Positions 1-7,970 of a DNA stretch of 64,000 nucleotides are shown in pieces. The translations under genes and the position numbers were made by a program. The notes under the pieces are model-generated. The model made no database searches, had not been told where the DNA came from, and saw only the letters and a list, made by a program, of their open reading frames with translations. Numbering within the stretch: the stretch's first letter is position 1; every line of letters begins with the position of its first letter. Origin of the DNA: Clostridia bacterium (GTDB lineage Bacteria > Bacillota > Clostridia > Oscillospirales > Acutalibacteraceae). The stretch spans positions 57,673 to 121,672 of the forward strand of contig JAKSQO010000004.1 in assembly GCA_024404095.1 (NCBI GenBank), written 5' to 3'.

Positions 1-47
1 AGGCTGTTATCGACTATTCAGTTAAGTACTAATTTATTTTCAAGCCC

Positions 48-80
48 AAAAGACCGGCACTTCGGTGTCGGTCTTTTCTT
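48..80 (+). terminator. Rho-independent terminator of a gene left of the window
   Basis: A 13-bp stem with one G-T pair closes a TTCG tetraloop (arms 48-60 and 65-77) and is followed by a T-rich run. It presumably ends a transcript whose gene lies outside the window. Confidence 0.8.
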
Positions 81-123
81 TTGACATTAAGGTTTTTACA
101 ATTTGTCAATTGACTTGTGATTT

Positions 124-181
124 AAGACAGATTTAAACACTACTTATTGTATATTGAAACAGGTGGTGTAAAATCTGTCTT
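124..181 (+). promoter_or_regulatory. Inverted repeat in the leader of the dnaD operon
   Basis: An 11-bp perfect inverted repeat, AAGACAGATTT at 124-134 and AAATCTGTCTT at 171-181, extends by a few more pairs with one bulge and encloses about 36 bases. Thymines follow the right arm, so it could be a weak terminator, an operator or an RNA leader structure. A TATAAT box at 211-216 and a TTGACT at 195-200 lie downstream but are too close together to be one promoter. Nothing else is recognisable in 1-269. Confidence 0.45.
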
Positions 182-269
182 TTAGTGTTTATTTTTGACT
201 TATTTTACTGTATAATTGTATTTGGTTATATGTGGCTAAATTTAGAGATAAAGATAAGGAATGTATAAA

Positions 270-1259
270 ATGGCATACTCAATCAGTCCTGCCGTGTTCG
301 GTTCAATGTTTGCTGTTCCGTCACAGGTGGTCGACAATTTTATAAAGCTTGCAAGTGCGTCACAGCTGAAAACGATGTTGTGGATTTTCCGCCATGCGTC
401 CGAAGAAATTGACCCTGAAAAAATTTCGGGAGAAATCGGTTACAAACCTGCGGATGTCAGTGATGCTCTTGTTGCACTCTGCGAGTGGGGAATTCTGATG
501 AATGACGGCAAGACGGTTGCGGTTATACCTCAGCCGGAAAAGGCAGAGGAGAAGGTTGAACAGAAAAAAGAGCTACCCGAGCTTGCCGTTGTAAAACCAA
601 CCTATGAGCAGGTTGTTCAGCGTTGTAAGGAATCGCCTGAAATTGCTAATATGTTTACAGATATTCAGCAGATTTTAGGAAAGACAATCGGTTATGACGG
701 TCAATGTATTCTGCTGATGATTCATGACCAGTACGGGCTGCCCTTTGAGGTAATATATATGCTTGTCAATTACTGCGTATCAGTAGGCAAGAGCGGCTTT
801 GCGTATATCTCCAAGGTCGGCAAGGACTGGGGCGAAAAGGAAATTGATACAATAGAAAAAGCGGATGAACAGATAAAAAATCTCAACACCTGTTCGGGTG
901 CGTGGAAACAGTTTGCGACTATGGCGGGTATACAGAATCCCCGTCCCACAAGTGTGCAGTCGGCATTCCTCTACACATGGACGGTCGAAATGAAATTCAA
1001 TGTCGAAATGATATATATGGCATATGAGGAAATGCTCAACCATTCAAGCAAAATCAGTTTTGCATATATGAATAAAATTCTCACAAACTGGTACTCAAAA
1101 GGAATTAAAACTCCTGAGGATATTGAACGTGATAAACAGGAATACCGTAAGGCAAAAAGCAGGGACGCAAAGCCGAAGCAGGACGAGCAGACCTCTTATG
1201 ATATGGACGAATTCAATCGCAGGGCAAATATGCTTCCTGTATATAAGAAGGGGGAATAA
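270..1259 (+). CDS. DnaD-domain replication initiation protein
   Basis: This 329-residue protein resembles DnaD/DnaB of the Gram-positive primosome, which remodels oriC or restart DNA and helps load the replicative helicase. An N-terminal winged-helix-like region comes first, followed by two DnaB_2-type repeats at about residues 120-200 and 215-285. The second ends in the family's hallmark W-Y-x-x-G-I/K-T stretch (NWYSKGIKTPEDIE). The start at 270 was chosen over the ATG at 261 because AAGGA (256-260) touches the earlier ATG but stands nine bases from this one. The next gene, a DnaC/DnaI-type loader, starts three bases after the stop, which supports a joint role in helicase loading. Confidence 0.9.
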   Translation: MAYSISPAVFGSMFAVPSQVVDNFIKLASASQLKTMLWIFRHASEEIDPEKISGEIGYKPADVSDALVALCEWGILMNDGKTVAVIPQPEKAEEKVEQKKELPELAVVKPTYEQVVQRCKESPEIANMFTDIQQILGKTIGYDGQCILLMIHDQYGLPFEVIYMLVNYCVSVGKSGFAYISKVGKDWGEKEIDTIEKADEQIKNLNTCSGAWKQFATMAGIQNPRPTSVQSAFLYTWTVEMKFNVEMIYMAYEEMLNHSSKISFAYMNKILTNWYSKGIKTPEDIERDKQEYRKAKSRDAKPKQDEQTSYDMDEFNRRANMLPVYKKGE

Positions 1260-1261
1260 CA

Positions 1262-2227
1262 TTGGCATACAGCAAGGAAACCTATGTTAAAGCGGAAAAG
1301 GAAATGAAGCGCCGCCGCTCGGAGGCGTTGCTCAGACGTCAGGCTAACCACGATGCCGCTGTGAGTGTTGTTCCCGAAATTCTCGAGCAGGAGGATATAA
1401 TGGCACGTGCAGGTCTTGATACAATCAAGGCTGTCGGTATGGGAAATGACAGTGAAAAGTATATAATGAATCTCGCAAGAATAAATCTCGAGGCTCAGAC
1501 AAAAAGAAAGGCACTTCTTAAGGCAAACGGCTTTCCTGAAGACTGGCTCGATGTGCAGTACACCTGCAAAATCTGTGAGGACAAGGGCTCGGTGAACGGA
1601 CTTGTCTGTGAGTGCTATAAGAATCTCCTGCGCTCAATTGAATATGAAAAGCTCTGCTCAAAGCTTCCTGTTGATAAGTGCAGATTCGATAATTTTAAGC
1701 TTGACTACTATCCCGACGGTGCGGGAATCAGTCCGAGAAAGCGAATGGAAAGTGTGCTCAGCTACTGCGAGGCTTATGCGGCGGATTTCAGCAGAAAGTC
1801 ACGCAGCCTTTTGCTTTACGGCAAGACAGGTCTTGGCAAAACGCACCTTTCTCTTGCAATCGCAGGCAAGGCTGTTGAGGAGGGCTACGGTGTAATCTAC
1901 ACTTCGGCGCAGAATCTTTTTAACCAGCTTGAACGTGAAAAGTTCGGCAGGGCAGAGGACCGCAACACAGAACAGTCAATTCTTGACTGCGAGCTTCTGA
2001 TAATTGACGATCTCGGTGCGGAATTCAATACTCAGTTTACGGTATCCGCACTTTACAATATAATCAACTGCCGTGATCTTGAAGGCAGACCGACAATCAT
2101 CAGCACAAATCTTACGCCCGAAAAGCTTAAGGACACATACAGTGACAGAATTGCTTCAAGAATCCTCAGCAACTATGTAATTTTACAGTTTGACGGAGCA
2201 GACATCAGACAGTTAACAACGAGGTAA
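1262..2227 (+). CDS. DnaC/DnaI-type helicase loader ATPase
   Basis: This is a 321-residue AAA+ ATPase of the DnaC/DnaI/IstB group that loads the replicative helicase onto DNA. A likely zinc site, C102-x2-C105 with C116-x-C118, precedes the ATPase domain. The Walker A motif GKTGLGKTH lies at about residues 187-195 and Walker B LLIIDD at 245-250. The gene begins with TTG, justified by a strong AAGGGGG eight bases upstream. It follows the DnaD-like gene directly and precedes tex by three bases. No adjacent transposase is present, so an IstB role is unlikely and a chromosomal DnaI-like function is favoured. Confidence 0.9.
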   Translation: MAYSKETYVKAEKEMKRRRSEALLRRQANHDAAVSVVPEILEQEDIMARAGLDTIKAVGMGNDSEKYIMNLARINLEAQTKRKALLKANGFPEDWLDVQYTCKICEDKGSVNGLVCECYKNLLRSIEYEKLCSKLPVDKCRFDNFKLDYYPDGAGISPRKRMESVLSYCEAYAADFSRKSRSLLLYGKTGLGKTHLSLAIAGKAVEEGYGVIYTSAQNLFNQLEREKFGRAEDRNTEQSILDCELLIIDDLGAEFNTQFTVSALYNIINCRDLEGRPTIISTNLTPEKLKDTYSDRIASRILSNYVILQFDGADIRQLTTR

Positions 2228-2230
2228 ATT

Positions 2231-4387
2231 ATGAATATTATTCTTACGCTTACAAACGAATTCAAACTTCAGAAATGGCAGGTTGAAAATGTTGTCAGCC
2301 TTATTGATGACGGCAACACAATTCCTTTCATTGCACGTTACCGTAAGGAGGCACACGGCACTCTTGATGACCAGACGCTTCGAGAAATTTCCGAAAGACT
2401 TGAGTATCTTCGCAATCTTGATAAGAGACGTGAAGAGGTTCGCTCACTTATCGAAGCTCAGGAAAAGCTGACAGATGAAATCAGCGAGGCGCTCGACAAG
2501 GCGGTAACCGTAACTGAAATTGACGATATATACCGACCGTTCAGACCAAAGAGAAAAACACGTGCTTCTGTTGCACGTGAAAAGGGTCTTGAACCGCTTG
2601 CCGCCGCAATTTACTCTCAGCTTCCCGACAGCCCGTCGGCTGTTGAACTTGCTGCGGATTATATTGATGAGGAAAAGGGCGTCGAAACAGCAGAGGATGC
2701 TGTGCAGGGAGCAATGGATATTATTGCGGAGGATATCTCCGATAATGCTGATATCCGTCGCCGGCTTCGCAATTTATTTACGGTTCTCGGAGTTGTAAAT
2801 GTTAAAGCTGCTGACGCTGAAACCGAAAGTGTTTACGAGCAGTATTACGATTTTTCACAGCCTGTCAAGTTGATTGCGGGTCACAGAGTGCTTGCAATTG
2901 ACCGTGGTGAGCGTGAAGGCTTCCTCAAGGTCAGCGTGACACTTGATAACGTGAAGTCATCAAATGTTATCAATTCCGCAACTCTTTCCGACAGCGGTTC
3001 GCTCTGTACCGAGACAGTTCGTGAGGCGGGCGCAGACGCATATGACAGACTGATTTATCCGTCAATCGAGCGTGAAATCCGCTCAATGCTTACCGAGAAT
3101 GCTGCTTTGGCGGCGATTAAGGTGTTCTCTTCAAACCTCAGAGAGCTTCTTTTACAGCCGCCTGTAAAGGGTAAGGTCGCACTCGGTCTTGACCCCGGTT
3201 ACCGTACAGGCTGTAAGGTTGCAGTCGTTGACGCAACAGGACGTGTGCTTGACACAGGTGTTGCATATATCACACATTCAGCCGCGCAGCAGGAGCAGGC
3301 AAAGACACTTATCAAAAATCTTATTCGCCGCTGGGGTGTTCAGATTATCGCTATCGGCAACGGTACAGCATCAAAGGAAACCGAAATTTTCACTGCAAAT
3401 CTTCTTAAAGAAATTGACTCAAATGCAGCATATATGGTTGTAAGCGAGGCAGGTGCCTCTGTTTATTCTGCTTCAAAGCTTGCCGCTGAGGAATTCCCGC
3501 AGTTCGATGTATCGCTCAGAAGCGCAGTTTCAATTGCACGACGCTTACAGGACCCTCTTGCTGAACTTGTTAAAATTGACCCGAAAGCAATCGGTGTCGG
3601 TCAGTATCAGCACGATATGCCGAAAAAGGAGCTTGACAGCGCACTTAACGGTGTAGTCGAGGACGCTGTTAACAATGTCGGTGTTGACATAAACACAGCT
3701 TCACCGTCACTTTTGACAAGAGTTTCAGGTATCAACTCAACTGTTGCAAAAAATATTGTTGCCTACCGTGAGGAAAACGGCGCATTTACAAGCCGTGCAC
3801 AGATAAAGAAGGTTCCGAAGCTCGGCGCAAAGGCATATGAGCAGTGCGCAGGCTTTATGCGTATTGCCGAAAGTAAAAATATTCTTGATAACACAGGTGT
3901 TCACCCTGAGAGCTACGATGCGGCAAAGACTTTGCTTGAGCTTTGCGGATACAGCGTAAAGGATGCAAAGGGTGGACTTGACCTTACAGATAAAGTAAAA
4001 GAACTTGGCGAGGAAAAGATTGCCGAAAAAATCGGTGTCGGTGTGCCGACAATGACCGATATTATCAAAGAACTCAAACAGCCGGGACGTGATCCCCGTG
4101 ATGAGCTTCCGCCGCCGATGCTTCGTACAGATGTTATGGATATGAACGACTTAAAAGCAGGTATGGAGCTTCAGGGAACCGTAAGAAATGTAATTGACTT
4201 CGGTGCATTTGTTGATATCGGTGTTCACCAGGACGGACTTGTCCACATTTCGCAGATAACCGATAAATATATAAAGCATCCGTCCGAGATTCTTAAGGTA
4301 GGACAGATTGTTACGGTATGGGTACTCGGTGTTGACACCAAGAAGGGTAGAATTTCCCTTACAATGAAAAAGCCAAAGGACGCTTAA
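2231..4387 (+). CDS. tex: Tex family RNA-binding transcription accessory protein
   Basis: This 718-residue protein has the Tex architecture and usual length. An N-terminal helical region (IPFIARYRKEAHGTLDD) is followed by a YqgF/RNase H-like domain beginning near ALGLDPGYRTGCK at about residue 317. A helix-hairpin-helix region lies around residues 495-550 and a C-terminal S1 RNA-binding domain at about 640-712. Tex binds nucleic acid and affects transcription, but its biochemical role is still poorly defined. A GAGGTAA ribosome binding site overlaps the end of the upstream gene, and the next gene starts two bases after the stop. The four genes from 270 to 5832 therefore look like one operon. 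Confidence 0.95.
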   Translation: MNIILTLTNEFKLQKWQVENVVSLIDDGNTIPFIARYRKEAHGTLDDQTLREISERLEYLRNLDKRREEVRSLIEAQEKLTDEISEALDKAVTVTEIDDIYRPFRPKRKTRASVAREKGLEPLAAAIYSQLPDSPSAVELAADYIDEEKGVETAEDAVQGAMDIIAEDISDNADIRRRLRNLFTVLGVVNVKAADAETESVYEQYYDFSQPVKLIAGHRVLAIDRGEREGFLKVSVTLDNVKSSNVINSATLSDSGSLCTETVREAGADAYDRLIYPSIEREIRSMLTENAALAAIKVFSSNLRELLLQPPVKGKVALGLDPGYRTGCKVAVVDATGRVLDTGVAYITHSAAQQEQAKTLIKNLIRRWGVQIIAIGNGTASKETEIFTANLLKEIDSNAAYMVVSEAGASVYSASKLAAEEFPQFDVSLRSAVSIARRLQDPLAELVKIDPKAIGVGQYQHDMPKKELDSALNGVVEDAVNNVGVDINTASPSLLTRVSGINSTVAKNIVAYREENGAFTSRAQIKKVPKLGAKAYEQCAGFMRIAESKNILDNTGVHPESYDAAKTLLELCGYSVKDAKGGLDLTDKVKELGEEKIAEKIGVGVPTMTDIIKELKQPGRDPRDELPPPMLRTDVMDMNDLKAGMELQGTVRNVIDFGAFVDIGVHQDGLVHISQITDKYIKHPSEILKVGQIVTVWVLGVDTKKGRISLTMKKPKDA

Positions 4388-4389
4388 AA

Positions 4390-5832
4390 ATGAAAGAAAA
4401 AACCGCAAAAATCAAGGCTGATTTCTGCCCTGTCGCTAAGAAATGCGGCGGATGTCAGCTTCAGAATATGAACTATCCCGAGCAGCTCAGCTATAAGCAG
4501 GCAAAGGTGATAAAGCTTCTCGGCAGATATCATCACGTTGATGAAATTATCGGAATGGCTTGCCCGTACAATTATCGAAACAAGGTGCAGGCGGCATTTG
4601 GTATGACGCGTGGCGGAAAGATAATTTCAGGTGTATATCAGTCGAAGTCGCACCGCATTGTATGTGTTGACAAGTGCAGACTTGAGGACAAAAAAGCGGA
4701 TGAAATCATTACCGCAATCCGCGCAATGATGCCGAAATTCCGAATGATTCCGTACGATGAGGACAGGGGAACAGGCTTCCTTCGACATGTTCTTGTAAAA
4801 AGAGGATTTGCCACCAACGAGATAATGGTTGTACTTGTTACAGGCACCCCGATGTTCCCGGGTAAGAATTCATTTGTCAAAGCTCTGCGCGAAAAATTTC
4901 CCGAGATAACAACGATTATTCAAAATATTAACCGTGACAGAACAAGTATGGTTCTCGGCGATGCAGAAAAGGTTCTGTACGGCAAAGGCTACATTGAGGA
5001 CATTCTCTGCGGATGTACGTTCAGAATCTCCGCCAAATCGTTTTATCAGATTAACCCTGTTCAGACAGAGGTTCTCTATGGCAAAGCGGTTGAGTTTGCT
5101 GAGCTTAAAGGGACGGAGACGGTAATAGATGCTTATTGCGGAATCGGAACAATCGGAATAATTGCATCAAAAAATGCAGGCAGCGTTGTCGGTGTTGAGT
5201 TAAATAAGGATGCAGTCCGTGATGCAAAAACAAATGCACAGCGGAACAACGTGGAAAATATTCGTTTCTATTGCGCCGATGCAGGTAAGTTTATGACCGA
5301 AATGGCACAAAACGGAGAAAGGGCAGACGTTGTGTTTATGGATCCTCCGAGAGCCGGAAGTGACATTCCGTTCCTCGAGTCCGTTGTTACGCTTTCGCCC
5401 GAGAAAATAGTTTATATCTCCTGTAACCCCGAAACACAGGCACGTGACCTGAGATACCTCACAAGCAACGGCTATAAGGTCCGCAAAATACAGCCCGTTG
5501 ATATGTTCCCGCATACTCAGCACGTTGAGACGGTAGTATTGCTGTCCCAACGCAGAGCCGATGAACATATCGACATAAAACTCGACTTAACAAAGCTTGA
5601 TTTAACCTCGGCAGAGACAAAACCAACTTATGATGAAATAAAAGACTACGTATTCAAAAAGCTCGGTCTAAAAGTATCAACGCTTTACATTTCACAGGTC
5701 AAGAGAAAACTCGGACTTGAGGTTGGAGATAGCTATAATAAACCGAAGTCGGAAAATTCAAAGCAACCGAACTGTCCAAAAGATAAAGAAAAGGCTATCG
5801 TTGAGGCGTTGAAGTGGTTTAGGGTGATATGA
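4390..5832 (+). CDS. 23S rRNA (uracil-5-)-methyltransferase, RumA/RlmCD type
   Basis: This 480-residue SAM-dependent enzyme methylates C5 of a uridine in 23S rRNA. Iron-sulfur cluster cysteines are seen at C13, C19 and C22, with a further CVDKC farther on. The SAM motif VIDAYCGIG lies at residues 245-253 and the catalytic cysteine is C345 in YISCNPETQARDL. There is no N-terminal TRAM domain. Beyond the normal end, a roughly 70-residue extension (about 410-480) has the pattern KPTYDEIKDYV, SxLYIxQVKRKxGL, YNKPKSEN and a final EALKWFRVI. I know similar tails from other Firmicute RumA proteins and some mobile-element proteins. A degraded copy occurs at 7119-7263. The position specificity (U747, U1939 or both) cannot be told from sequence alone. 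Confidence 0.92.
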   Translation: MKEKTAKIKADFCPVAKKCGGCQLQNMNYPEQLSYKQAKVIKLLGRYHHVDEIIGMACPYNYRNKVQAAFGMTRGGKIISGVYQSKSHRIVCVDKCRLEDKKADEIITAIRAMMPKFRMIPYDEDRGTGFLRHVLVKRGFATNEIMVVLVTGTPMFPGKNSFVKALREKFPEITTIIQNINRDRTSMVLGDAEKVLYGKGYIEDILCGCTFRISAKSFYQINPVQTEVLYGKAVEFAELKGTETVIDAYCGIGTIGIIASKNAGSVVGVELNKDAVRDAKTNAQRNNVENIRFYCADAGKFMTEMAQNGERADVVFMDPPRAGSDIPFLESVVTLSPEKIVYISCNPETQARDLRYLTSNGYKVRKIQPVDMFPHTQHVETVVLLSQRRADEHIDIKLDLTKLDLTSAETKPTYDEIKDYVFKKLGLKVSTLYISQVKRKLGLEVGDSYNKPKSENSKQPNCPKDKEKAIVEALKWFRVI

Positions 5833-5834
5833 TT

Positions 5835-5864
5835 TTGATTCGCGAAAACTACAATCTATATAAT
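5835..5864 (+). promoter_or_regulatory. Possible promoter of the 5892 gene
   Basis: TTGATT at 5835-5840 and TATAAT at 5859-5864 are separated by 18 bases, just after the methyltransferase stop. It would give the AT-rich accessory gene its own transcript. Confidence 0.45.
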
Positions 5865-5891
5865 GAAAACAAAACGATTGGAGAATAAAAA

Positions 5892-6689
5892 ATGAGTGAA
5901 TATTTTGATATTTGTGGTACACCGATAAGAATTTCTGAAATAAAGAGCTTTAGAATTGTTCAAAGAGAATATATATATCGTCCTACCTATATGGAGGCAG
6001 AAAAGACATTTTTAAGTCGTAATAAAAAATACAATTTTTTCGGAATGCAGCCTTATGCGGCTATAGTTGATGAGAATGAAAAACACTCATCTCTCAAAGA
6101 ATATAAAGCAAAAGACTTTAAGGAATCTTTGGGCAAAGATTTAATAGAAGGTGTCGTAACAACTATAGGTGAAAAATTTCACATCAAAGCGATTAATTCT
6201 AAAAAGTACATTTGTATAAATCAAGCCGGCAGAAAATTTACAACATATTTAGAGGATGTTCCTGCACTGATAATGCGGCAGGACGGCAAGGCTTCGGATG
6301 TTCATAAAAATGATGAATTATTCCCGCTTCTTGGTGAACCCATTGCCCCTGCGATAAACATTATTCTTGCATTACAGATTGTTGCAAAAGAAAAATATGT
6401 TTTTTTCGGAAATGATATACAGCTTCATGATGTTGAAGCGGAATATAAACGTTTAAAATTTGAAATTGATGAATATAACTCCAGTTCAAAAAATGAGCTT
6501 TTCCATAAAAAGAAACTTTCTTTACCTAAACTTTCAGGTTTAGTGTCGGGTAAAACTAATGAAAAGAATAAGTCGGAGACACATTCAACTTAAAAGTCAT
6601 TGGCACTTTTGAAAGAACGTTTTAACTCTGGCGAGATTGATTTTGATGAATATCAACAGAATATAAATGAAATAATGGATAATATTTGA
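5892..6689 (+). pseudogene. Unknown protein with a SHOCT tail, interrupted by an in-frame stop
   Basis: The open part (5892-6593) codes for 233 residues of unrecognised function, with no signal peptide or membrane segment. It starts with ATG after GGAGAATAAAAA. Its TAA at 6591-6593 is followed in the same frame by 31 further codons to TGA at 6687. These encode LALLKERFNSGEIDFDEYQQ and a short end, the pattern of a SHOCT short C-terminal domain (L-x-x-L-x-x-x-F/Y-x-x-G-x-I-x-x-x-E-Y/F). The simplest reading is one nonsense mutation removing the SHOCT tail. The truncated product could still be made. Codon choice is more AT-rich than in neighbouring genes, consistent with acquired DNA. Confidence 0.65.
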
Positions 6690-6707
6690 TTTCGCACATT
6701 CGACAAA

Positions 6708-6750
6708 CCTCCCTGTATTCGGTAGAATGAAACTACCAAATACAAGGAGG
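6708..6750 (+). repeat. Hairpin repeat copy A, covering the tnpV ribosome binding site
   Basis: A 43-base hairpin with 18-position arms (two mismatches) and a seven-base loop. Its 3' arm ends in AAGGAGG (6744-6750), the Shine-Dalgarno of tnpV, so folding would hide the ribosome binding site. A second copy of identical length lies at 7283-7325, and similarity extends about 15 bases to either side. Confidence 0.75.
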
Positions 6751-6759
6751 CTTTTTATT

Positions 6760-7113
6760 ATGGAAATTACTTACACAAGGGTCGGAGATTATTACCTGCC
6801 GGATTTAGCTTTACCACCTGAAGAAGATACAAGGCCTATTGGCGTTTGGGGTAAACGCCGCAAACAGTACCTGATGAACCACAACAAGGCTCTGTTCACT
6901 ATTATGATAATGGACAACGCCCTGCATACTCATCTTGCTGACATCAACGAACAGGCAGATGATATGTTCTTCCGGCTGGTTAATGATATGGCGAAAACAG
7001 AAGGTATAACGGAACAGCTGAAAGCGGAGAATCAGATGCTCTGGGTACAGAAGATGAATAATATCAGAAACAGAGCGATGGAAGTTGTAAACAAGGAGCT
7101 GATATTTGTATGA
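6760..7113 (+). CDS. tnpV: TnpV family transposon-encoded protein
   Basis: This 117-residue protein matches the TnpV family found on Tn4451/Tn4453-type elements and as solitary copies in gut Firmicutes. Recognisable pieces are YTRVGDYYLPDL and RPIGVWGKRRKQYLMNH near the N-terminus, HLADINEQA in the middle and NNIRNRAMEVVNKELIF at the end. Its biochemical role is not known to me. The start is the ATG at 6760, nine bases after AAGGAGG. An earlier in-frame ATG at 6727 lies inside the hairpin loop and is rejected. No recombinase or other transposon gene accompanies it, so it looks like a lone remnant or a minimal passenger unit. The hairpin over its ribosome binding site suggests translational repression of read-through transcripts. 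Confidence 0.85.
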   Translation: MEITYTRVGDYYLPDLALPPEEDTRPIGVWGKRRKQYLMNHNKALFTIMIMDNALHTHLADINEQADDMFFRLVNDMAKTEGITEQLKAENQMLWVQKMNNIRNRAMEVVNKELIFV

Positions 7114-7118
7114 GACGA

Positions 7119-7263
7119 GACAAATACATATTAATGTTATGCAAAAAGTAATTATGATGAGAAAAACTATAATAAGAGGAAATATGAACATAAAGTTGCT
7201 GAATGTACTACTGAAAAGAAAGAAGTAATCAAAAAAGCATTTAAACATTTTAAGATGATATAA
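7119..7263 (+). pseudogene. Decayed copy of the RumA-type C-terminal extension
   Basis: Frame 7135-7263 reads KSNYDEKNYNKRKYE and later EKKEVIKKAFKHFKMI, then stops. This parallels SYNKPKSENSKQPNCPKDK and EKAIVEALKWFRVI at the end of the methyltransferase ending at 5832. Before it, another frame (7119-7148) gives DKYILMLCKK, resembling the LYIxQVKRK part, so a frameshift is implied. There is no start codon or ribosome binding site of its own. It is read as the tail of a lost gene whose stop lies just before the second hairpin repeat. Confidence 0.55.
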
Positions 7264-7282
7264 AATTTGCATATTCGCCAAA

Positions 7283-7325
7283 CCTCCTACTATTCGGTAC
7301 ATTAGAGTTGCCGGATAGCAGGAGG
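7283..7325 (+). repeat. Hairpin repeat copy B
   Basis: This is a second copy, 575 bases from copy A, of the 43-base hairpin, keeping both CCTCC and GGAGG ends and the TATTCGGTA core. At stem position 8/36 copy A has G-C and copy B has C-G, a compensating double change that supports selection on RNA or DNA structure. No gene follows copy B, so its GGAGG serves no start codon. Confidence 0.7.
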
Positions 7326-7410
7326 TTATTTATCTTATCTGAGCCGAATTGTCTAAAAAGAATGCTCTGTATCATTTTGCAGTTGCTATTGTACATAATA
7401 AAATCAATGC

Positions 7411-7491
7411 CATTGCGAGCGAAGCGAAGCAATCCGGAAATATTGCTCTATTAAAGCGTAGATTGCCGCGGTCACAGGCTCCCTCGCAATG
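7411..7491. repeat. Small palindromic interspersed repeat (CATTGCGAG type)
   Basis: CATTGCGAG at 7411-7419 and CTCGCAATG at 7483-7491 are perfect inverted ends. Inside them are GCAATC (7429-7434) and GATTGC (7461-7466) and the typical GCGAAGCGAAGC string. I recognise this as a widespread non-coding palindromic repeat of bacterial intergenic regions. It contains no gene. Apart from this, hairpin B and the decayed tail, nothing is recognisable in 7114-7560. Confidence 0.8.
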
Positions 7492-7560
7492 ATAAAAAGC
7501 GATTTCTTCTGACAGTTCTTTCCAATATTATCAACCATTAAACAGTATAGAGCAAAAAAG

Positions 7561-7596
7561 AAAAAACAGTTACCACAAAAGTGATAACTGTTTTTT
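7561..7596 (-). terminator. Terminator of the tRNA-Ser transcript
   Basis: A 16-position stem with an AAAA loop (arms 7561-7576 and 7581-7596, one mismatch) lies directly after the 3' end of the minus-strand tRNA. The A-rich stretch before it reads as a T-tract on the minus strand. Confidence 0.85.
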
Positions 7597-7685
7597 GGCG
7601 GAGGACAAGGGATTTGAACCCTCGCGCCGGTTACCCGACCTACTCCCTTAGCAGGGGAGCCTCTTCACCACTTGAGTAATCCTCC
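7596..7685 (-). tRNA. tRNA-Ser (anticodon GCU)
   Basis: Read on the minus strand this is a 90-base class II tRNA with acceptor stem GGAGGAT/GTCCTCC, D-arm CTC...GAG, anticodon stem CTCCC/GGGAG and loop CTGCTAA giving GCU. It has the long variable arm of serine tRNAs, a T-loop TTCAAAT and an encoded CCA end at 7598-7596. It shares a transcript with the second tRNA-Ser upstream of it. Confidence 0.95.
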
Positions 7686-7720
7686 ATTGGTGAACCAAAA
7701 GAATATTCAGTTCATATAAA

Positions 7721-7745
7721 CAAGACTTCCGCGAGGGAAGTCTTG
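7721..7745 (-). promoter_or_regulatory. Hairpin between the two tRNA-Ser genes
   Basis: A ten-base-pair stem (CAAGACTTCC with GGAAGTCTTG, minor loop GCGAG) sits between the tRNAs with only a weak T-run after it on the minus strand. It may be a processing signal or partial terminator. Confidence 0.5.
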
Positions 7746-7749
7746 AAAG

Positions 7750-7838
7750 TGGCGGAGAGAGTGGGATTCGAACCCACGGTATGTTGCCATACGACGGTTT
7801 TCAAGACCGTTCCGTTATAACCACTTCGGTATCTCTCC
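7750..7838 (-). tRNA. tRNA-Ser (anticodon UGA)
   Basis: On the minus strand this is an 89-base class II tRNA with acceptor GGAGAGA, anticodon stem ACGGT/ACCGT and loop CTTGAAA giving UGA. It has a long variable arm, T-loop TTCGAAT and encoded CCA at 7752-7750. A strong promoter lies just upstream. Confidence 0.95.
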
Positions 7839-7850
7839 GAATGCTCGATT

Positions 7851-7879
7851 ATATTATCACATATTTTTCAACTTGTCAA
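7851..7879 (-). promoter_or_regulatory. Promoter of the tRNA-Ser pair
   Basis: On the minus strand TTGACA (7879-7874) and TAATAT (7856-7851) are 17 bases apart, with the tRNA 5' end 13 bases further on. Confidence 0.85.
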
Positions 7880-7902
7880 TACCTAAAATGCAAAATTTCT
7901 TA

Positions 7903-7931
7903 TAGACTTTTAATCTTTTCTATTATATAAT
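7903..7931 (+). promoter_or_regulatory. Promoter of the 7971 gene
   Basis: TAGACT at 7903-7908 and a consensus TATAAT at 7926-7931 are 17 bases apart. The start codon follows after a GGGGGT ribosome binding site. Confidence 0.6.
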
Positions 7932-7970
7932 GAGAAAAACATTTTATTTTGTCATTTTGGGGGTCAGATT

